Assembly: GCF_039530285.1 (NCBI RefSeq)
Contig: NZ_BAAAOK010000015.1
Span: 434,001 to 498,000, forward strand
Direction: 5' to 3'
DNA length: 64,000 nt
From: Actinomadura_C alba
GTDB lineage: Bacteria > Actinomycetota > Actinomycetes > Streptosporangiales > Streptosporangiaceae
Shown: one piece after another, positions 6,661-15,534 of the stretch
Layout: every line of letters begins with the position of its first letter
How positions within the stretch are numbered: position 1 is the stretch's first letter
Made by a program: the position numbers and the translations under genes
The notes under the pieces: model-generated
What the model was told of the DNA's origin: nothing
The model's database searches: none
Seen by the model: the letters and a program-made list of their open reading frames with translations, nothing else

Positions 6661-9600
6661 ATGGCCGACTCGTTCGTACATCTCCACGTACACACCGAGT
6701 ACTCCATGCTCGACGGGGCCGCGCGCCTCAAGCAGATGTTCGCCGAGGTGGACCGGCAGAAGATGCCGGCGATCGCCATGACCGACCACGGCAACATGCA
6801 CGGCGCCTACGACTTCCACCGCAAGGCCACCGACGTCGGTGTCACGCCCATCATCGGTATCGAGGCCTACGTCGCGCCGGAGTCGCGGTTCCACAAGAAG
6901 CGCGTCCAGTGGGGCGAGCCCAGCCAGAAGCGCGACGACCTGTCCGGCGGCGGTCTCTACACGCACAAGACGATCTGGGCGCGCAACAAGACCGGGCTGC
7001 ACAACCTCTTCCGGCTGACCTCGCGCGCTTACACCGAGGGTTTCGTCTTCAAGTACGCCCGGATGGACACCGAGCTGATCGCCGACCATGCCGACGGTCT
7101 GATGGCCACGACCGGCTGCCCGTCGGGTGAGGTGCAGACGCGCCTGCGGCTGGGCCACTTCGACAAGGCGCTCGAGGCGGCGGCGCGCTACCAGGAGATC
7201 TTCGGCAAGGAGAACTACTTCCTCGAGATCATGGATCACGGGCTCGACATCGAGCGCCGCGTCCGCGACGGTCTCGTCGAGATCAGCAGGCGGCTGAACA
7301 TCCCTCCGGTCGTCACCAACGACTCGCACTACACTCACGAGAGCGAGGCCGCGGCGCACGACGCGCTGCTCTGCGTGCAGGTCGGCAAGCAACTGGCCGA
7401 CCCGGATCGGTTCCGGTTCGACGGCAGCGGCTACTACCTCAAGACCGCCGACGAGATGCGCGCCATCGACACCTCCGACATCTGGGCCGAGGGCTGCCGC
7501 AACACCCTCATGGTCGCCGAGCGGGTCGACGCGACCGGCATGTTCGGGTCCCACAACCTCATGCCGAAGTTCGACATCCCCGAGGGTGAGACCGAGGAGA
7601 GCTGGTTCCGCAAGGAGGTCCAGCGCGGCATGGAGCGGCGCTTCCCCGGCGGGATCGACGAGGAGCACCAGCGCCAGGTCGACTTCGAGATCGGCGTCGT
7701 CCTGCAGATGGGCTTCCCGTCGTACTTCCTCGTGGTCGCCGACTTCATCATGTGGGCCAAGAACAACGGCATCAGGGTGGGGCCCGGCCGAGGGTCCGCG
7801 GCGGGGTCCCTCGCCGCCTACGCGCTGGGCATCACCGACCTCGACCCGCTGCCACACGGACTGATCTTCGAGCGGTTCCTCAACCCCGAGCGCGTCTCCA
7901 TGCCCGACGTCGACATCGACTTCGACGAGCGCCGGCGCGGTGACGTCATCCGGTACGTGACGGAGAAGTACGGCGCCGACAAGGTCGCCATGATCGCCAC
8001 GTTCGGCACCATCAAGGCCAAGGCCGCCGTGAAGGACGCCGGCCGGGTCCTCGGCTTCCCCTACGCGCTCGGCGACCGGATCTCCAAGGCGTTCCCGCCC
8101 GCCGTGATGGGCAAGGAGATCCCGCTCTCGGGCATCTTCGACGACAAGCACCCGCGGCACAGCGAGGCCGGCGAGCTGCGCAAGCTCTACGACGAGGAGA
8201 CCGACGTCAAGCAGGTCCTGGATCTCGCCCAGGGCCTGGAGGGGCTGATCCGGCAGACCGGCGTGCACGCCGCCGGCGTCATCATGAGCGCCGAGACGCT
8301 CACCGACCACATCCCGATCATGCGCCGCGACAGCGACGGCGTGATCATCACGCAGTTCGACTACCCGACCTGCGAGACGCTCGGCCTGCTGAAGATGGAC
8401 TTCCTGGGCCTGCGCAACCTCACGATTCTCGACGACTGCCTGAAGGCGATCAAGCTCAACAAGGACCTCGACCTCGACCTGCTCGCGCTCCCGCTCGACG
8501 ACAAGCACACGTACGAGCTGCTGGCCCGGGGCGACACTCTCGGCGTGTTCCAGCTGGACGGCGGGCCCATGCGCGGCCTGCTGCGGCTGATGCGGCCGGA
8601 CAACTTCGAGGACATCTCCGCGGTGCTCGCGCTCTACCGGCCGGGTCCGATGGGCGCCAACTCGCACACCAACTACGCGCTGCGCAAGAACGGCCAGCAG
8701 GAGATCACCCCGATCCACCCCGAGCTCGAGGAGCCACTCAGGGACATCCTCGACACGACCCACGGCCTGATCGTGTACCAGGAGCAGGTCATGGCCATCG
8801 CGCAGAAGGTCGCGGGCTACTCGCTCGGCTCCGCCGACCTGCTCCGCCGCGCGATGGGCAAGAAGAAGAAGTCCGAGCTGGACAAGCAGTACGTCAGCTT
8901 CGAGGCCGGGATGAAGGAGCGCGGCTTCTCCGACGCCGCGGTCAAGGCGCTCTGGGACATCCTGCTCCCGTTCTCCGACTACGCCTTCAACAAGGCCCAC
9001 ACGGCCGGCTATGGGCTCGTGTCCTACTGGACCGGCTACCTCAAGGCGAACTATCCCGCCGAGTACATGGCCGCGTTGCTCACCTCGGTCAAGGACGACA
9101 AGGACAAGAGCGCGCTCTACCTCAACGAATGCCGCCGCATGGGGATCACCGTTCTGCCGCCGGACGTCAACGAGTCCGACGCCGACTTCACGCCCCGCGG
9201 CGACACCGAGATCCGGTTCGGGCTCTCGGCGATCCGCAACGTGGGCGGCAACGTCGTCGACGGCATCGTCAAGGCGCGCGGGGACAAGGGCCGGTACATC
9301 GACTTCAACGACTTCCTGCGCAAGGTGCCACCGGTGGTGTGCAACAAGCGGGTCGTCGAGTCTCTGATCAAGGCCGGTGCGTTCGACGATCTCAAGCACG
9401 AGCGCAAGGGCCTGGTCATGGTGCACGAGCAGGCGATCGACACTGTCATCGACATCAAGCGCAACGAGGCCATCGGCCAGGACTCGCTGTTCGGCTCCAT
9501 GGGCGACGAGGGCGGCCCGGACTCGACCTTCGACGTGGACATCCCCCCGGGCGAGTGGGACAAGACCACCCTGCTGGCCTTCGAGCGGGAGATGCTCGGG

Positions 9601-10194
9601 CTGTACGTGTCCGACCACCCACTGCTGGGCGTCGAGCACATCCTGGCCGCCGGCACGGACTGCACGATCGCCTCGCTGACCGCCGACGGGGGCCGTACCG
9701 ACGGCCAGATCGTCACCATCGGTGGGCTGCTGTCGGGGCTGCAGCGCAAGGTCACCAAGCAGGGGAACTCCTGGGCGATGGCGACGCTGGAGGACCTCGG
9801 CGGCGCCATCGAGGTGATGATCTTCCCGTCGTCCTACCAGCTGTGCTCCACGCTGCTCGCCGAGGACGCCGTCCTGGTGATCAAAGGCCGGCTCGACAAG
9901 CGCGAGGACGTGCCCAAGATCATCGCGATGGAGGTGATCCAGCCCGATCTCACGGTCAGTGACGCGGGCGGTCCCTTCTCGGTCACGATGCCGATCGGGC
10001 GCTGCACCCCTCCGGTGGTCGAGCGGCTCAAGGAGGTGCTCGTCACCCACCCCGGCAAGAGCGAGGTGCACCTGCACCTGCAGAACGGGCCCAGGACGAC
10101 CGTGGTCCGGCTGGACGACCGGCTCCGGGTCAGCCCGTCGCCCTCGCTGATGGGGGACCTGAAGCAGCTGCTCGGCCCCGCCTGTCTCAGCTGA
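6661..10194 (+). CDS. dnaE: DNA polymerase III alpha subunit
   Basis: Catalytic subunit of the replicative DNA polymerase (C-family), 1177 residues. It starts with the PHP domain (HLHVHTEYSMLDG, residues 7-19), followed by the palm domain with the catalytic aspartate motif PDVDIDF at about 415-421 and GPGRGSAAGSL at about 377. Then come thumb and fingers (TGVHAAGVI, ALYRPGPMGANSH), a helix-hairpin-helix region and the C-terminal OB fold (about 1010-1085). It is full length for the DnaE1 type and is the essential replicase rather than the DnaE2 mutasome form. ATG 6661 has AGGAGG ten bases upstream. It converges with the next minus-strand gene, overlapping it by eight bases. Confidence 0.97.
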   Translation: MADSFVHLHVHTEYSMLDGAARLKQMFAEVDRQKMPAIAMTDHGNMHGAYDFHRKATDVGVTPIIGIEAYVAPESRFHKKRVQWGEPSQKRDDLSGGGLYTHKTIWARNKTGLHNLFRLTSRAYTEGFVFKYARMDTELIADHADGLMATTGCPSGEVQTRLRLGHFDKALEAAARYQEIFGKENYFLEIMDHGLDIERRVRDGLVEISRRLNIPPVVTNDSHYTHESEAAAHDALLCVQVGKQLADPDRFRFDGSGYYLKTADEMRAIDTSDIWAEGCRNTLMVAERVDATGMFGSHNLMPKFDIPEGETEESWFRKEVQRGMERRFPGGIDEEHQRQVDFEIGVVLQMGFPSYFLVVADFIMWAKNNGIRVGPGRGSAAGSLAAYALGITDLDPLPHGLIFERFLNPERVSMPDVDIDFDERRRGDVIRYVTEKYGADKVAMIATFGTIKAKAAVKDAGRVLGFPYALGDRISKAFPPAVMGKEIPLSGIFDDKHPRHSEAGELRKLYDEETDVKQVLDLAQGLEGLIRQTGVHAAGVIMSAETLTDHIPIMRRDSDGVIITQFDYPTCETLGLLKMDFLGLRNLTILDDCLKAIKLNKDLDLDLLALPLDDKHTYELLARGDTLGVFQLDGGPMRGLLRLMRPDNFEDISAVLALYRPGPMGANSHTNYALRKNGQQEITPIHPELEEPLRDILDTTHGLIVYQEQVMAIAQKVAGYSLGSADLLRRAMGKKKKSELDKQYVSFEAGMKERGFSDAAVKALWDILLPFSDYAFNKAHTAGYGLVSYWTGYLKANYPAEYMAALLTSVKDDKDKSALYLNECRRMGITVLPPDVNESDADFTPRGDTEIRFGLSAIRNVGGNVVDGIVKARGDKGRYIDFNDFLRKVPPVVCNKRVVESLIKAGAFDDLKHERKGLVMVHEQAIDTVIDIKRNEAIGQDSLFGSMGDEGGPDSTFDVDIPPGEWDKTTLLAFEREMLGLYVSDHPLLGVEHILAAGTDCTIASLTADGGRTDGQIVTIGGLLSGLQRKVTKQGNSWAMATLEDLGGAIEVMIFPSSYQLCSTLLAEDAVLVIKGRLDKREDVPKIIAMEVIQPDLTVSDAGGPFSVTMPIGRCTPPVVERLKEVLVTHPGKSEVHLHLQNGPRTTVVRLDDRLRVSPSPSLMGDLKQLLGPACLS

Positions 10195-10921
10195 CGTTCG
10201 CCGGCGTCAGCCCGGCCTCCCAGCCGGTGAACCGGCCGCCGCCGTCGAAGGTGGCCAGGCCGGTGCCGCCTCCGGGCAGCAGGGCCTTGATGGTCGCCGG
10301 CGTCTGGTGGTAGGCGACCTTGTGGTGGCTGAGGAACCGGGCGAGGGTCAGCCGGTGGTCTGTCGGGAACAGCGAGGTCGCGTTGATGACGAGCCGCGGC
10401 ACAGGGATCGGGTCCCATTCCGCACGCGGCACCCTCGGGTCGTCGACGTGCAGGTAGGCCGAGCCGCCGGGGTAGCCGGCGCCGATGTAACCGCCCCCGC
10501 CGAGCAGCCCGGCGGCGGCCACCGCGATGAGCTCGCCGCCGTGCCCGGCCGGGCCGTCGTACCCGGACAGGTCGACCTCGGGGGTGGTCAGCTCCGGAAT
10601 GCCGAGCCGCTCACCGGCGGCGCGCACCGGCAGCGTGGGCTCGACGGCCGGATGTTCGGGGCCGAACTGGGTGTTCGCCCAGCCCCAGAGCCAGGTCTGC
10701 TCCTGCTCGGCATAGCTGCCGAGCAGTGACACGCGAACGGTCATTCCACCGCTGGAGTACGTGCGAGCGGTGAGGTCGGCATTCCAGTCCTCACGGGGAA
10801 GCAGTTCGGACAGGGTCTCCTGCTGCTGGAGCACGATCGCGGTCAGGGCCGCGCCGAGCCGGGCGAAGGCCTGGCTGAACGGTGCGGGCTCGGACGCGAT
10901 CACGGGGGTGGAACCTGACAT
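10187..10921 (-). CDS. DUF6882-like hypothetical protein
   Basis: A 244-residue soluble protein without signal peptide. The distinctive TWLWGWANTQFGPEHP near the middle resembles the DUF6882 family of small actinobacterial hypotheticals often found in isolated positions. A glycine-rich hydrophobic stretch (AAAGLLGGGGYIGAGYPGG) follows, then a C-terminal part with HHKVAYHQTPATIKALLPGG. ATG 10921 is used; GATAAT (10936-10931) lies nine bases before it, so the mRNA may be nearly leaderless, with a GTG at 10930 as alternative. Function not known. Confidence 0.65.
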   Translation of the reverse strand: MSGSTPVIASEPAPFSQAFARLGAALTAIVLQQQETLSELLPREDWNADLTARTYSSGGMTVRVSLLGSYAEQEQTWLWGWANTQFGPEHPAVEPTLPVRAAGERLGIPELTTPEVDLSGYDGPAGHGGELIAVAAAGLLGGGGYIGAGYPGGSAYLHVDDPRVPRAEWDPIPVPRLVINATSLFPTDHRLTLARFLSHHKVAYHQTPATIKALLPGGGTGLATFDGGGRFTGWEAGLTPANVS

Positions 10922-11054
10922 GTCGGGCACATTATCCCAAGTAGATGCGAGGGTGCGGCGTGGTCGATCTGCTGGATCGATCATCAGGTCGGGGGCGTTA
11001 CGCTGCCGTACACATAGGAGACCATGGCTTGGGAAGTCTGGTGGGAGAGTGCGA

Positions 11055-11705
11055 GTGGTCCGGTGGTGGCGGAGTTCGGCACTCGGCGGTGGCCGGGCGA
11101 GATCACTACGGATCTGGGCGGTCACGACGGCGGTGCTCGTCCTCCTCGGCCCGCCCGCCGGGCTGCTGTGGGCGGGTATCTCGCCCGGTGTGCGCTACCT
11201 CGTGGTCGACGGCACCGCCGTCCTGGCCGACCCGGAGACGCAGGCTCTGATCGGCACCGACGGGCGCTTCGCGATGATCACCGCACTGGCCGGGTTGCTG
11301 TGCGGATTCGTCGCCTACGCGATGGGCGGCCGCGGCAGGGACATCGCGCTCCTTCTCGGCCTCGCGGTGGGCGGCCTGGCGGCCACGGTGCTGGCCTGGC
11401 GGGTGGGGCATCTGGTCGGTCTCGAGACTTTCCAGCGCCTGACCCGCACCGCGCCCACGGGTACCGCGGTGACCGGAGTGGCGGACCTGCGCGCCCGCGG
11501 CGTCCTGGTGTTCTGGCCGGTGCTGGCGGTCGGCGCGTACGGCATGCTGGAGGCGCTCGACGCCGCACGCCGGGTGCCGCGGCTAGCGCCGGGCGATGTC
11601 GGCGGTGCCCGCGCCGGTCAGCCGGATGAGGTCGGCGGGGGCGAGCTCGATCTGCAGCCCGCGCCTTCCCGCCGAGACGTAGACGGTGGCGAAACCGGAC
11701 GCTGA
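11055..11705 (+). CDS. DUF2567-like four-helix membrane protein
   Basis: An integral membrane protein of about 216 residues with hydrophobic segments beginning IWAVTTAVLVLLGPP, then MITALAGLLCGFVAYAM, IALLLGLAVGGLAATVLAW and VLVFWPVLAVGAYGML, and a soluble loop VRYLVVDGTAVLADPE after the first. The layout fits DUF2567 proteins of streptomycetes; function unknown. GTG 11055 has GGGAG seven bases upstream; GTG 11049 is also in frame. A better ribosome site (AGGAG) with an ATG at 11024 lies in another frame, so the N-terminus is doubtful. The last 40 codons run into the opposite-strand deacylase gene and look unlike the rest, an overlap of about 120 bases. Confidence 0.7.
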   Translation: MVRWWRSSALGGGRARSLRIWAVTTAVLVLLGPPAGLLWAGISPGVRYLVVDGTAVLADPETQALIGTDGRFAMITALAGLLCGFVAYAMGGRGRDIALLLGLAVGGLAATVLAWRVGHLVGLETFQRLTRTAPTGTAVTGVADLRARGVLVFWPVLAVGAYGMLEALDAARRVPRLAPGDVGGARAGQPDEVGGGELDLQPAPSRRDVDGGETGR

Positions 11706-12080
11706 CGCGTCGACGATCGACGGCAGGGGTTTGCGCTGTCCCAGCGGGCTGATGCCGCCAACGACGTAACCGGTGGCGCGTTCGGCCGCCGCCGGCTCGG
11801 CCATCTGGGCCTTCTTCCCGCCGACCGCGGCGGCCAGGGCCTTGAGGTCGAGGGTCGCCGCGACCGGCACCACGCCCACGACCAGCCGGCCGTCGACGTC
11901 GGCCAGCAGTGTCTTGAAGAGCCGGTCGTGCGGCACGCCGAGCGCGTTCGCCGCCGCCTCGCCGTAGGACCGCGCGCCGGCGTCGGCTTCGTAGGGGTGC
12001 AGCGTGAACTCGATTCCGGCCTCGGCGGCGGCGACGGTGGCGGGGGTCCCGCTGCCCCGGGGTGTCCTGGTTCTGCCCAT
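11583..12080 (-). CDS. ybaK: YbaK/EbsC-type Cys-tRNA(Pro) deacylase
   Basis: Hydrolyses mischarged Cys-tRNA(Pro) to protect translation accuracy. The 165-residue protein has the YbaK fold signatures: LGVPHDRLFKTLLADVDG, VGVVPVAATLDLKALAAAVGGKKAQMA and GYVVGGISPLGQRKPLPSIVD, which includes the conserved GGxSPxGxxK loop. The start is ATG 12080, nine bases after GGGAAG; an ATG three codons earlier (12089) abuts that site. Its 3' end overlaps the convergent DUF2567-like gene, an arrangement to check against RNA data. Confidence 0.9.
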   Translation of the reverse strand: MGRTRTPRGSGTPATVAAAEAGIEFTLHPYEADAGARSYGEAAANALGVPHDRLFKTLLADVDGRLVVGVVPVAATLDLKALAAAVGGKKAQMAEPAAAERATGYVVGGISPLGQRKPLPSIVDASASGFATVYVSAGRRGLQIELAPADLIRLTGAGTADIARR

Positions 12081-12103
12081 GTGGGCCATCTTCCCGCCCG
12101 CGG

Positions 12104-12766
12104 TCAGTTGAGGTGCACGCCGCCGTCGATGAACTGGGAGGCGGGTACCGCGGGTACCGCGCCGATCAGCCGGTTCTCCCGCAGCAGCAGCTTCGCCTCC
12201 AGCCGGAGCCGGGTGGTGGCGTTCTCGGCCTCGAGCAGTCGCTGCTTGTCGCCGAGGTCGAGCACGACCGCGGCGGCGACGAGATAGGACAGCTTCACCG
12301 GATCGGCGGGCAGATCGATGGGCTCGGGGATCTCGGCCCCGGTCGCCGCGAGCCGGCGCCGGTACAGCGTGAACAGCCGCTTCACGAGCCCGGCATGGGG
12401 CTCGGGGTTCGGGCCGGCCTCGTCGGGCAGCAGCTCGGCCTCGGCGCGCAGATAGGGCAGCGTGTCGTCGACGGCGCCCCTCCGGAACCTGCGGCCGCCC
12501 ACGGTGACGATGTCGAAGCGCCCGTCCTCGAGGGCGGTGACGCCGTGCAGCTCCGCGACGCAGCCGACCCCGGCCAGCCGCCGGGCGGCGCCGGCCCCGA
12601 CCTCGTGGCCGAACTCGATCGCGACGATCCCGAACCGGCGCGGCTCGGGCCGATCGAGCAGATCGCGCAGGAGCAGGCGGTAGCGCTCCTCGAACAGGTG
12701 CAACGGCAGCATGAGACCGGGGAACAGCACGGTGCCCAGGGGGAAGAGGGGCAACTGTTCGGTCAC
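12104..12766 (-). CDS. LON peptidase substrate-binding-domain protein
   Basis: A 220-residue protein consisting essentially of the N-terminal (substrate-binding) domain of Lon without ATPase or protease parts. Typical features are LPLFPLGTVLFPGLMLPLHLFEERYRLL at the start (spanning residues about 5-32), FGIVAIEFGHEVGAG and DIVTVGGRRFRR. Such stand-alone LON proteins are widespread, and their role is unresolved. Start GTG 12766 is supported by GCGAGG six bases upstream; longer GTG starts at 12772 and 12823 exist. TACAGT at 12827-12822 is a candidate -10 box. Confidence 0.85.
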   Translation of the reverse strand: MTEQLPLFPLGTVLFPGLMLPLHLFEERYRLLLRDLLDRPEPRRFGIVAIEFGHEVGAGAARRLAGVGCVAELHGVTALEDGRFDIVTVGGRRFRRGAVDDTLPYLRAEAELLPDEAGPNPEPHAGLVKRLFTLYRRRLAATGAEIPEPIDLPADPVKLSYLVAAAVVLDLGDKQRLLEAENATTRLRLEAKLLLRENRLIGAVPAVPASQFIDGGVHLN

Positions 12767-12821
12767 GCTCACCTCGCCAGGGTACGTGGACGGATCGCCG
12801 GCGGTGTGGGCCGATCTCACC

Positions 12822-12827
12822 ACTGTA
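12822..12827 (-). promoter_or_regulatory. Candidate -10 box for the LON-domain gene
   Basis: Minus-strand TACAGT about 55 bases upstream of GTG 12766, leaving a short leader with a ribosome site. Confidence 0.4.
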
Positions 12828-13106
12828 CGTGATCTACAACGTAAAGGACCCGGCCCTGATCATCCGGGTTTCGTCGCATCGCGGGTGATGGTCATCTGCC
12901 TCGAACGGAGCATACGAGCTGACGAACCCGGGTCAATTTCCGGTTGTCGTCCTACGCCGGGCCACGCACTTCGCTAGGTTCGGTCGGACCCGCAGCCGCC
13001 GGAGCGCGATCACGAGCCTGGCAGGAGTGCGGCCCGGTGAGGTCCCTCACCGGTTCTTGTCTCGGGTGCACGGGGACCCTGGGCAATGACAGCCGGAGGC
13101 AGCCAC
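12828..13106. other. Intergenic region between divergent genes
   Basis: About 340 bases separate the LON-domain gene from the next plus-strand start. It holds the minus-strand TACAGT box and, on the plus strand, TAGGTT at 12975-12980 as a weak promoter candidate for the small membrane protein. GGAGG (13095-13099) sets its start. No RNA gene or clear terminator was seen. Confidence 0.4.
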
Positions 13107-13271
13107 ATGTGGCTGAACGTGACCATTCTGAGCCTGGCCAGCCTGTCCACCGGGTTCGTCCTCGGCTGGGTAGTCGGCCGGCCCAGACGCTGGTACAGCG
13201 GCACCTGGACCGACGCGGCCGCCCCGGGGGACGACCTTCCGCCGCTGCGCAGGGTACGGACCGGGACCTGA
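13107..13271 (+). CDS. Small single-pass membrane protein
   Basis: A 54-residue protein with an N-terminal hydrophobic helix (MWLNVTILSLASLSTGFVLG) that is followed by basic residues (GRPRRW) and a short polar tail. The topology would leave the tail in the cytoplasm. ATG 13107 is chosen for the GGAGG seven bases upstream rather than ATG 13086. No family recognised. Good third-position G/C bias supports coding. It precedes the PhzF gene by 71 bases but that gene seems to have its own promoter. Confidence 0.6.
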   Translation: MWLNVTILSLASLSTGFVLGWVVGRPRRWYSGTWTDAAAPGDDLPPLRRVRTGT

Positions 13272-13330
13272 GGCGGGTCCGCGCGGCCGAGCGCCCGCCG
13301 GCACCGGGGAGCGCGCCGCACGCGGCCGTC

Positions 13331-13336
13331 TACAGT
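13331..13336 (+). promoter_or_regulatory. Candidate -10 box, leaderless phzF-like gene
   Basis: TACAGT ending six bases before ATG 13343, with no ribosome site between. Confidence 0.5.
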
Positions 13337-13342
13337 TCCGGC

Positions 13343-14152
13343 ATGAGGACCCTTGTCGTCGACGCCTTCACCGACCGCCCCTTCGCCGGCAACCCGGCGG
13401 GCGTCTGCCTGCTCGGCTCCGCCGCGGATCCCGCCTGGATGCAGGGCGTCGCCGCGGAGATGAAGCACTCCGAGACGGCGTTCCCACGCCCGATCGACAG
13501 CCCCGACGCCGACTACGAGCTGCGCTGGTTCACGCCCGCGGTCGAGGTGGCCCTGTGCGGCCACGCCACCCTCGCCGCCGCCCACGCGTTGTACGAGACC
13601 GGAGCCGTGCCCCACGGCCGGACCATCCGGTTCCAGACGCTGCGCAGCGGTGTGCTCACCGCGCGGCGGGACGACCGCGGCTGGATCGAGATGGACTTCC
13701 CCGCCTGCCCCGCCGAGCCCGCGGAGCCGCCCGAGGGGCTCGACCGGATGCTCGGCGCCCCGGCCCGGTGGACCGGCCGGAACGCGCAGCACGACCTGCT
13801 CGTGCACGTCTCCGACGAAGAGACGGTGCGTGGGCTCGAGCCCGACCTCGACGCGCTGGCCGGGCTCGGCGGACGGGGGATCATCGTGACCTCGGCCGCC
13901 GCCACGCCCGGGCGCGGGTACGACTTCGTCTCGCGGTTCTTCGGCCCGGCCGTCGGGGTCCGGGAGGATCCGGTGACCGGTTCGGCGCACTGTGCCCTCG
14001 GGCCGTACTGGGCGGAGCGGCTCGGCCGCGACTCGCTGCTGGGCTACCAGGCCTCCGCGCGAGGCGGGCATGTGCACGTCACCGTCCGCGGTGACCGGGT
14101 CACCCTCGCGGGGCCGGCGCTGACCGTCCTCGACGGAGCCCTGCGGATGTGA
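13343..14152 (+). CDS. PhzF-family isomerase/epimerase
   Basis: A 269-residue two-lobed protein of the diaminopimelate-epimerase-like fold. N-terminal VDAFTDRPFAGNPAGVCLL and the glutamate in KHSETAF (the catalytic position in PhzF) are visible, along with EVALCGHATLAAAHAL, and EDPVTGSAHCALGPYW in the second lobe. PhzF isomerises a phenazine precursor, but most relatives have unknown substrates, and no phenazine genes are present here. It is probably transcribed alone as a leaderless mRNA from TACAGT at 13331-13336 and ends 74 bases before hisD. Confidence 0.88.
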   Translation: MRTLVVDAFTDRPFAGNPAGVCLLGSAADPAWMQGVAAEMKHSETAFPRPIDSPDADYELRWFTPAVEVALCGHATLAAAHALYETGAVPHGRTIRFQTLRSGVLTARRDDRGWIEMDFPACPAEPAEPPEGLDRMLGAPARWTGRNAQHDLLVHVSDEETVRGLEPDLDALAGLGGRGIIVTSAAATPGRGYDFVSRFFGPAVGVREDPVTGSAHCALGPYWAERLGRDSLLGYQASARGGHVHVTVRGDRVTLAGPALTVLDGALRM

Positions 14153-14214
14153 GGTCCTCCCGCCGGCGTGGTCTCGGCAGGTGAGACGTCGCACGGGCGG
14201 GCGGGGGTTCTTCG

Positions 14215-14220
14215 TAGACT
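14215..14220 (+). promoter_or_regulatory. Candidate -10 box for the leaderless hisD operon
   Basis: TAGACT with six bases to GTG 14227; it would give a leaderless hisDCB-hisH transcript. Confidence 0.55.
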
Positions 14221-14226
14221 GGGTGG

Positions 14227-15534
14227 GTGATCTCCCGTATCGACCTGCGCGGATCCCTGCCAGGGGACCTGCGCTCCGTGCTGCCCCGAGCCGAGCTCGA
14301 CGTCGAAGCCGCCCTGGAGAAGGTGCGGCCGATCTGCGCGGACGTACGCCATCGCGGCTCGGCGGCCGTCCGGGAGTACACCAAGGCCTTCGACGGGGTC
14401 GAGCCGGAGTCGCTCCGCGTGCCGGTGCCGGTGATCCACCAGTCCCTGGCCGCCCTCGACCCGGCCGTGCGCGACGCGCTGGAGGAGTGCGTCCGGCGGG
14501 CCCGTCTCGTCCATCGCGACCAGCGGCGCACCGACGTCACCACCCAGGTGGTGCCCGGCGGCACCGTGACCGAACGCTGGGTGCCGGTGGGCCGGGTGGG
14601 ACTGTACGTTCCGGGCGGGCAGGCGGTCTACCCGTCCAGCGTCGTCATGAACGTCGTGCCGGCCCAGGAGGCGGGGGTCGGCTCGCTCGCCGTCACCTCT
14701 CCCCCCCAGAAGGAGTTCGGCGGGTGGCCGCATCCCGTCATCCTGGCGGCCTGCGCCCTGCTGGGCGTGGACGAGGTGCACGCGGTCGGCGGCGCCCAGG
14801 CGATCGCCATGTTCGCGTACGGCACCGACGAGTGCCGCCCGGCCGACCTCGTCACCGGGCCGGGGAACGTCTGGGTCGCCGCCGCCAAGCGGCAGCTGCG
14901 CGGCGTGATCGGCATCGACTCCGAGGCCGGCCCGACAGAGATCGCCATCCTGGCCGACGCCACGGCCGACCCCGTGCACGTCGCCGCCGACCTGATCAGC
15001 CAGGCCGAGCACGACACCCTCGCCGCCGCGGTGCTCGTCACCGACTCCGAAGAGCTGGCCTCCTCGGTGACCAAGGAGCTCGAGACCCAGGTGGCGGCGA
15101 CCAGGCATGTCGAGCGGATCACCGCCGCGCTCGGCGGGCGGCAGTCGGGCGTCGTCCTCGTCGACGACCTCGAGGCGGGCCTTCGCGTGGTCGACGCCTA
15201 TGCCGCCGAGCACCTCGAGATCCAGACCGCCGGCGCCCGCGAGGTCGCGGCCCGCGTCCGCAACGCCGGGGCGATCTTCATCGGCCCGCACGCGCCGGTG
15301 TCGCTCGGCGACTACCTGGCCGGCTCCAACCATGTGCTGCCCACCGGCGGCTGCGCCTGCCACTCGTCGGGGCTGTCGGTGCAGACCTTCCTGCGTGGTG
15401 TCCACGTCGTCGAGTACGACGAGGCCGCGCTGGCCGAGGCCACCCCCCGGGTGGTCATCCTGGCCGAGGCCGAGGACCTGCCCGCGCACGGTGCCGCCCT
15501 GAAGGCCCGGTTCGACTGGGGGGTTCCGCGATGA
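14227..15534 (+). CDS. hisD: Histidinol dehydrogenase
   Basis: Oxidises histidinol to histidine in two NAD-dependent steps, the last reactions of the pathway. The 435-residue zinc enzyme is full length. Zinc-ligand positions known from the family are present: Gln259 and His262 in ISQAEHD, with AEHLEI (about 327-332) carrying the catalytic Glu-His pair. VPGGQAVYPSSVVMN and PTEIAILAD are also typical. GTG 14227 is six bases after TAGACT and has no ribosome site, suggesting a leaderless operon mRNA. Its stop overlaps the hisC start. Confidence 0.97.
   Translation: MISRIDLRGSLPGDLRSVLPRAELDVEAALEKVRPICADVRHRGSAAVREYTKAFDGVEPESLRVPVPVIHQSLAALDPAVRDALEECVRRARLVHRDQRRTDVTTQVVPGGTVTERWVPVGRVGLYVPGGQAVYPSSVVMNVVPAQEAGVGSLAVTSPPQKEFGGWPHPVILAACALLGVDEVHAVGGAQAIAMFAYGTDECRPADLVTGPGNVWVAAAKRQLRGVIGIDSEAGPTEIAILADATADPVHVAADLISQAEHDTLAAAVLVTDSEELASSVTKELETQVAATRHVERITAALGGRQSGVVLVDDLEAGLRVVDAYAAEHLEIQTAGAREVAARVRNAGAIFIGPHAPVSLGDYLAGSNHVLPTGGCACHSSGLSVQTFLRGVHVVEYDEAALAEATPRVVILAEAEDLPAHGAALKARFDWGVPR

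Noticed and set aside
6601..10077. An open frame of 1158 codons antisense to dnaE
   Set aside because: Its composition (His, Val, Asp, Leu, Arg rich without domain motifs) is what the complement of a GC-rich gene gives; dnaE is certain.
13343..14152. Phenazine biosynthesis implied by the PhzF-like protein
   Set aside because: No other phz gene occurs, and most PhzF-family members act elsewhere.
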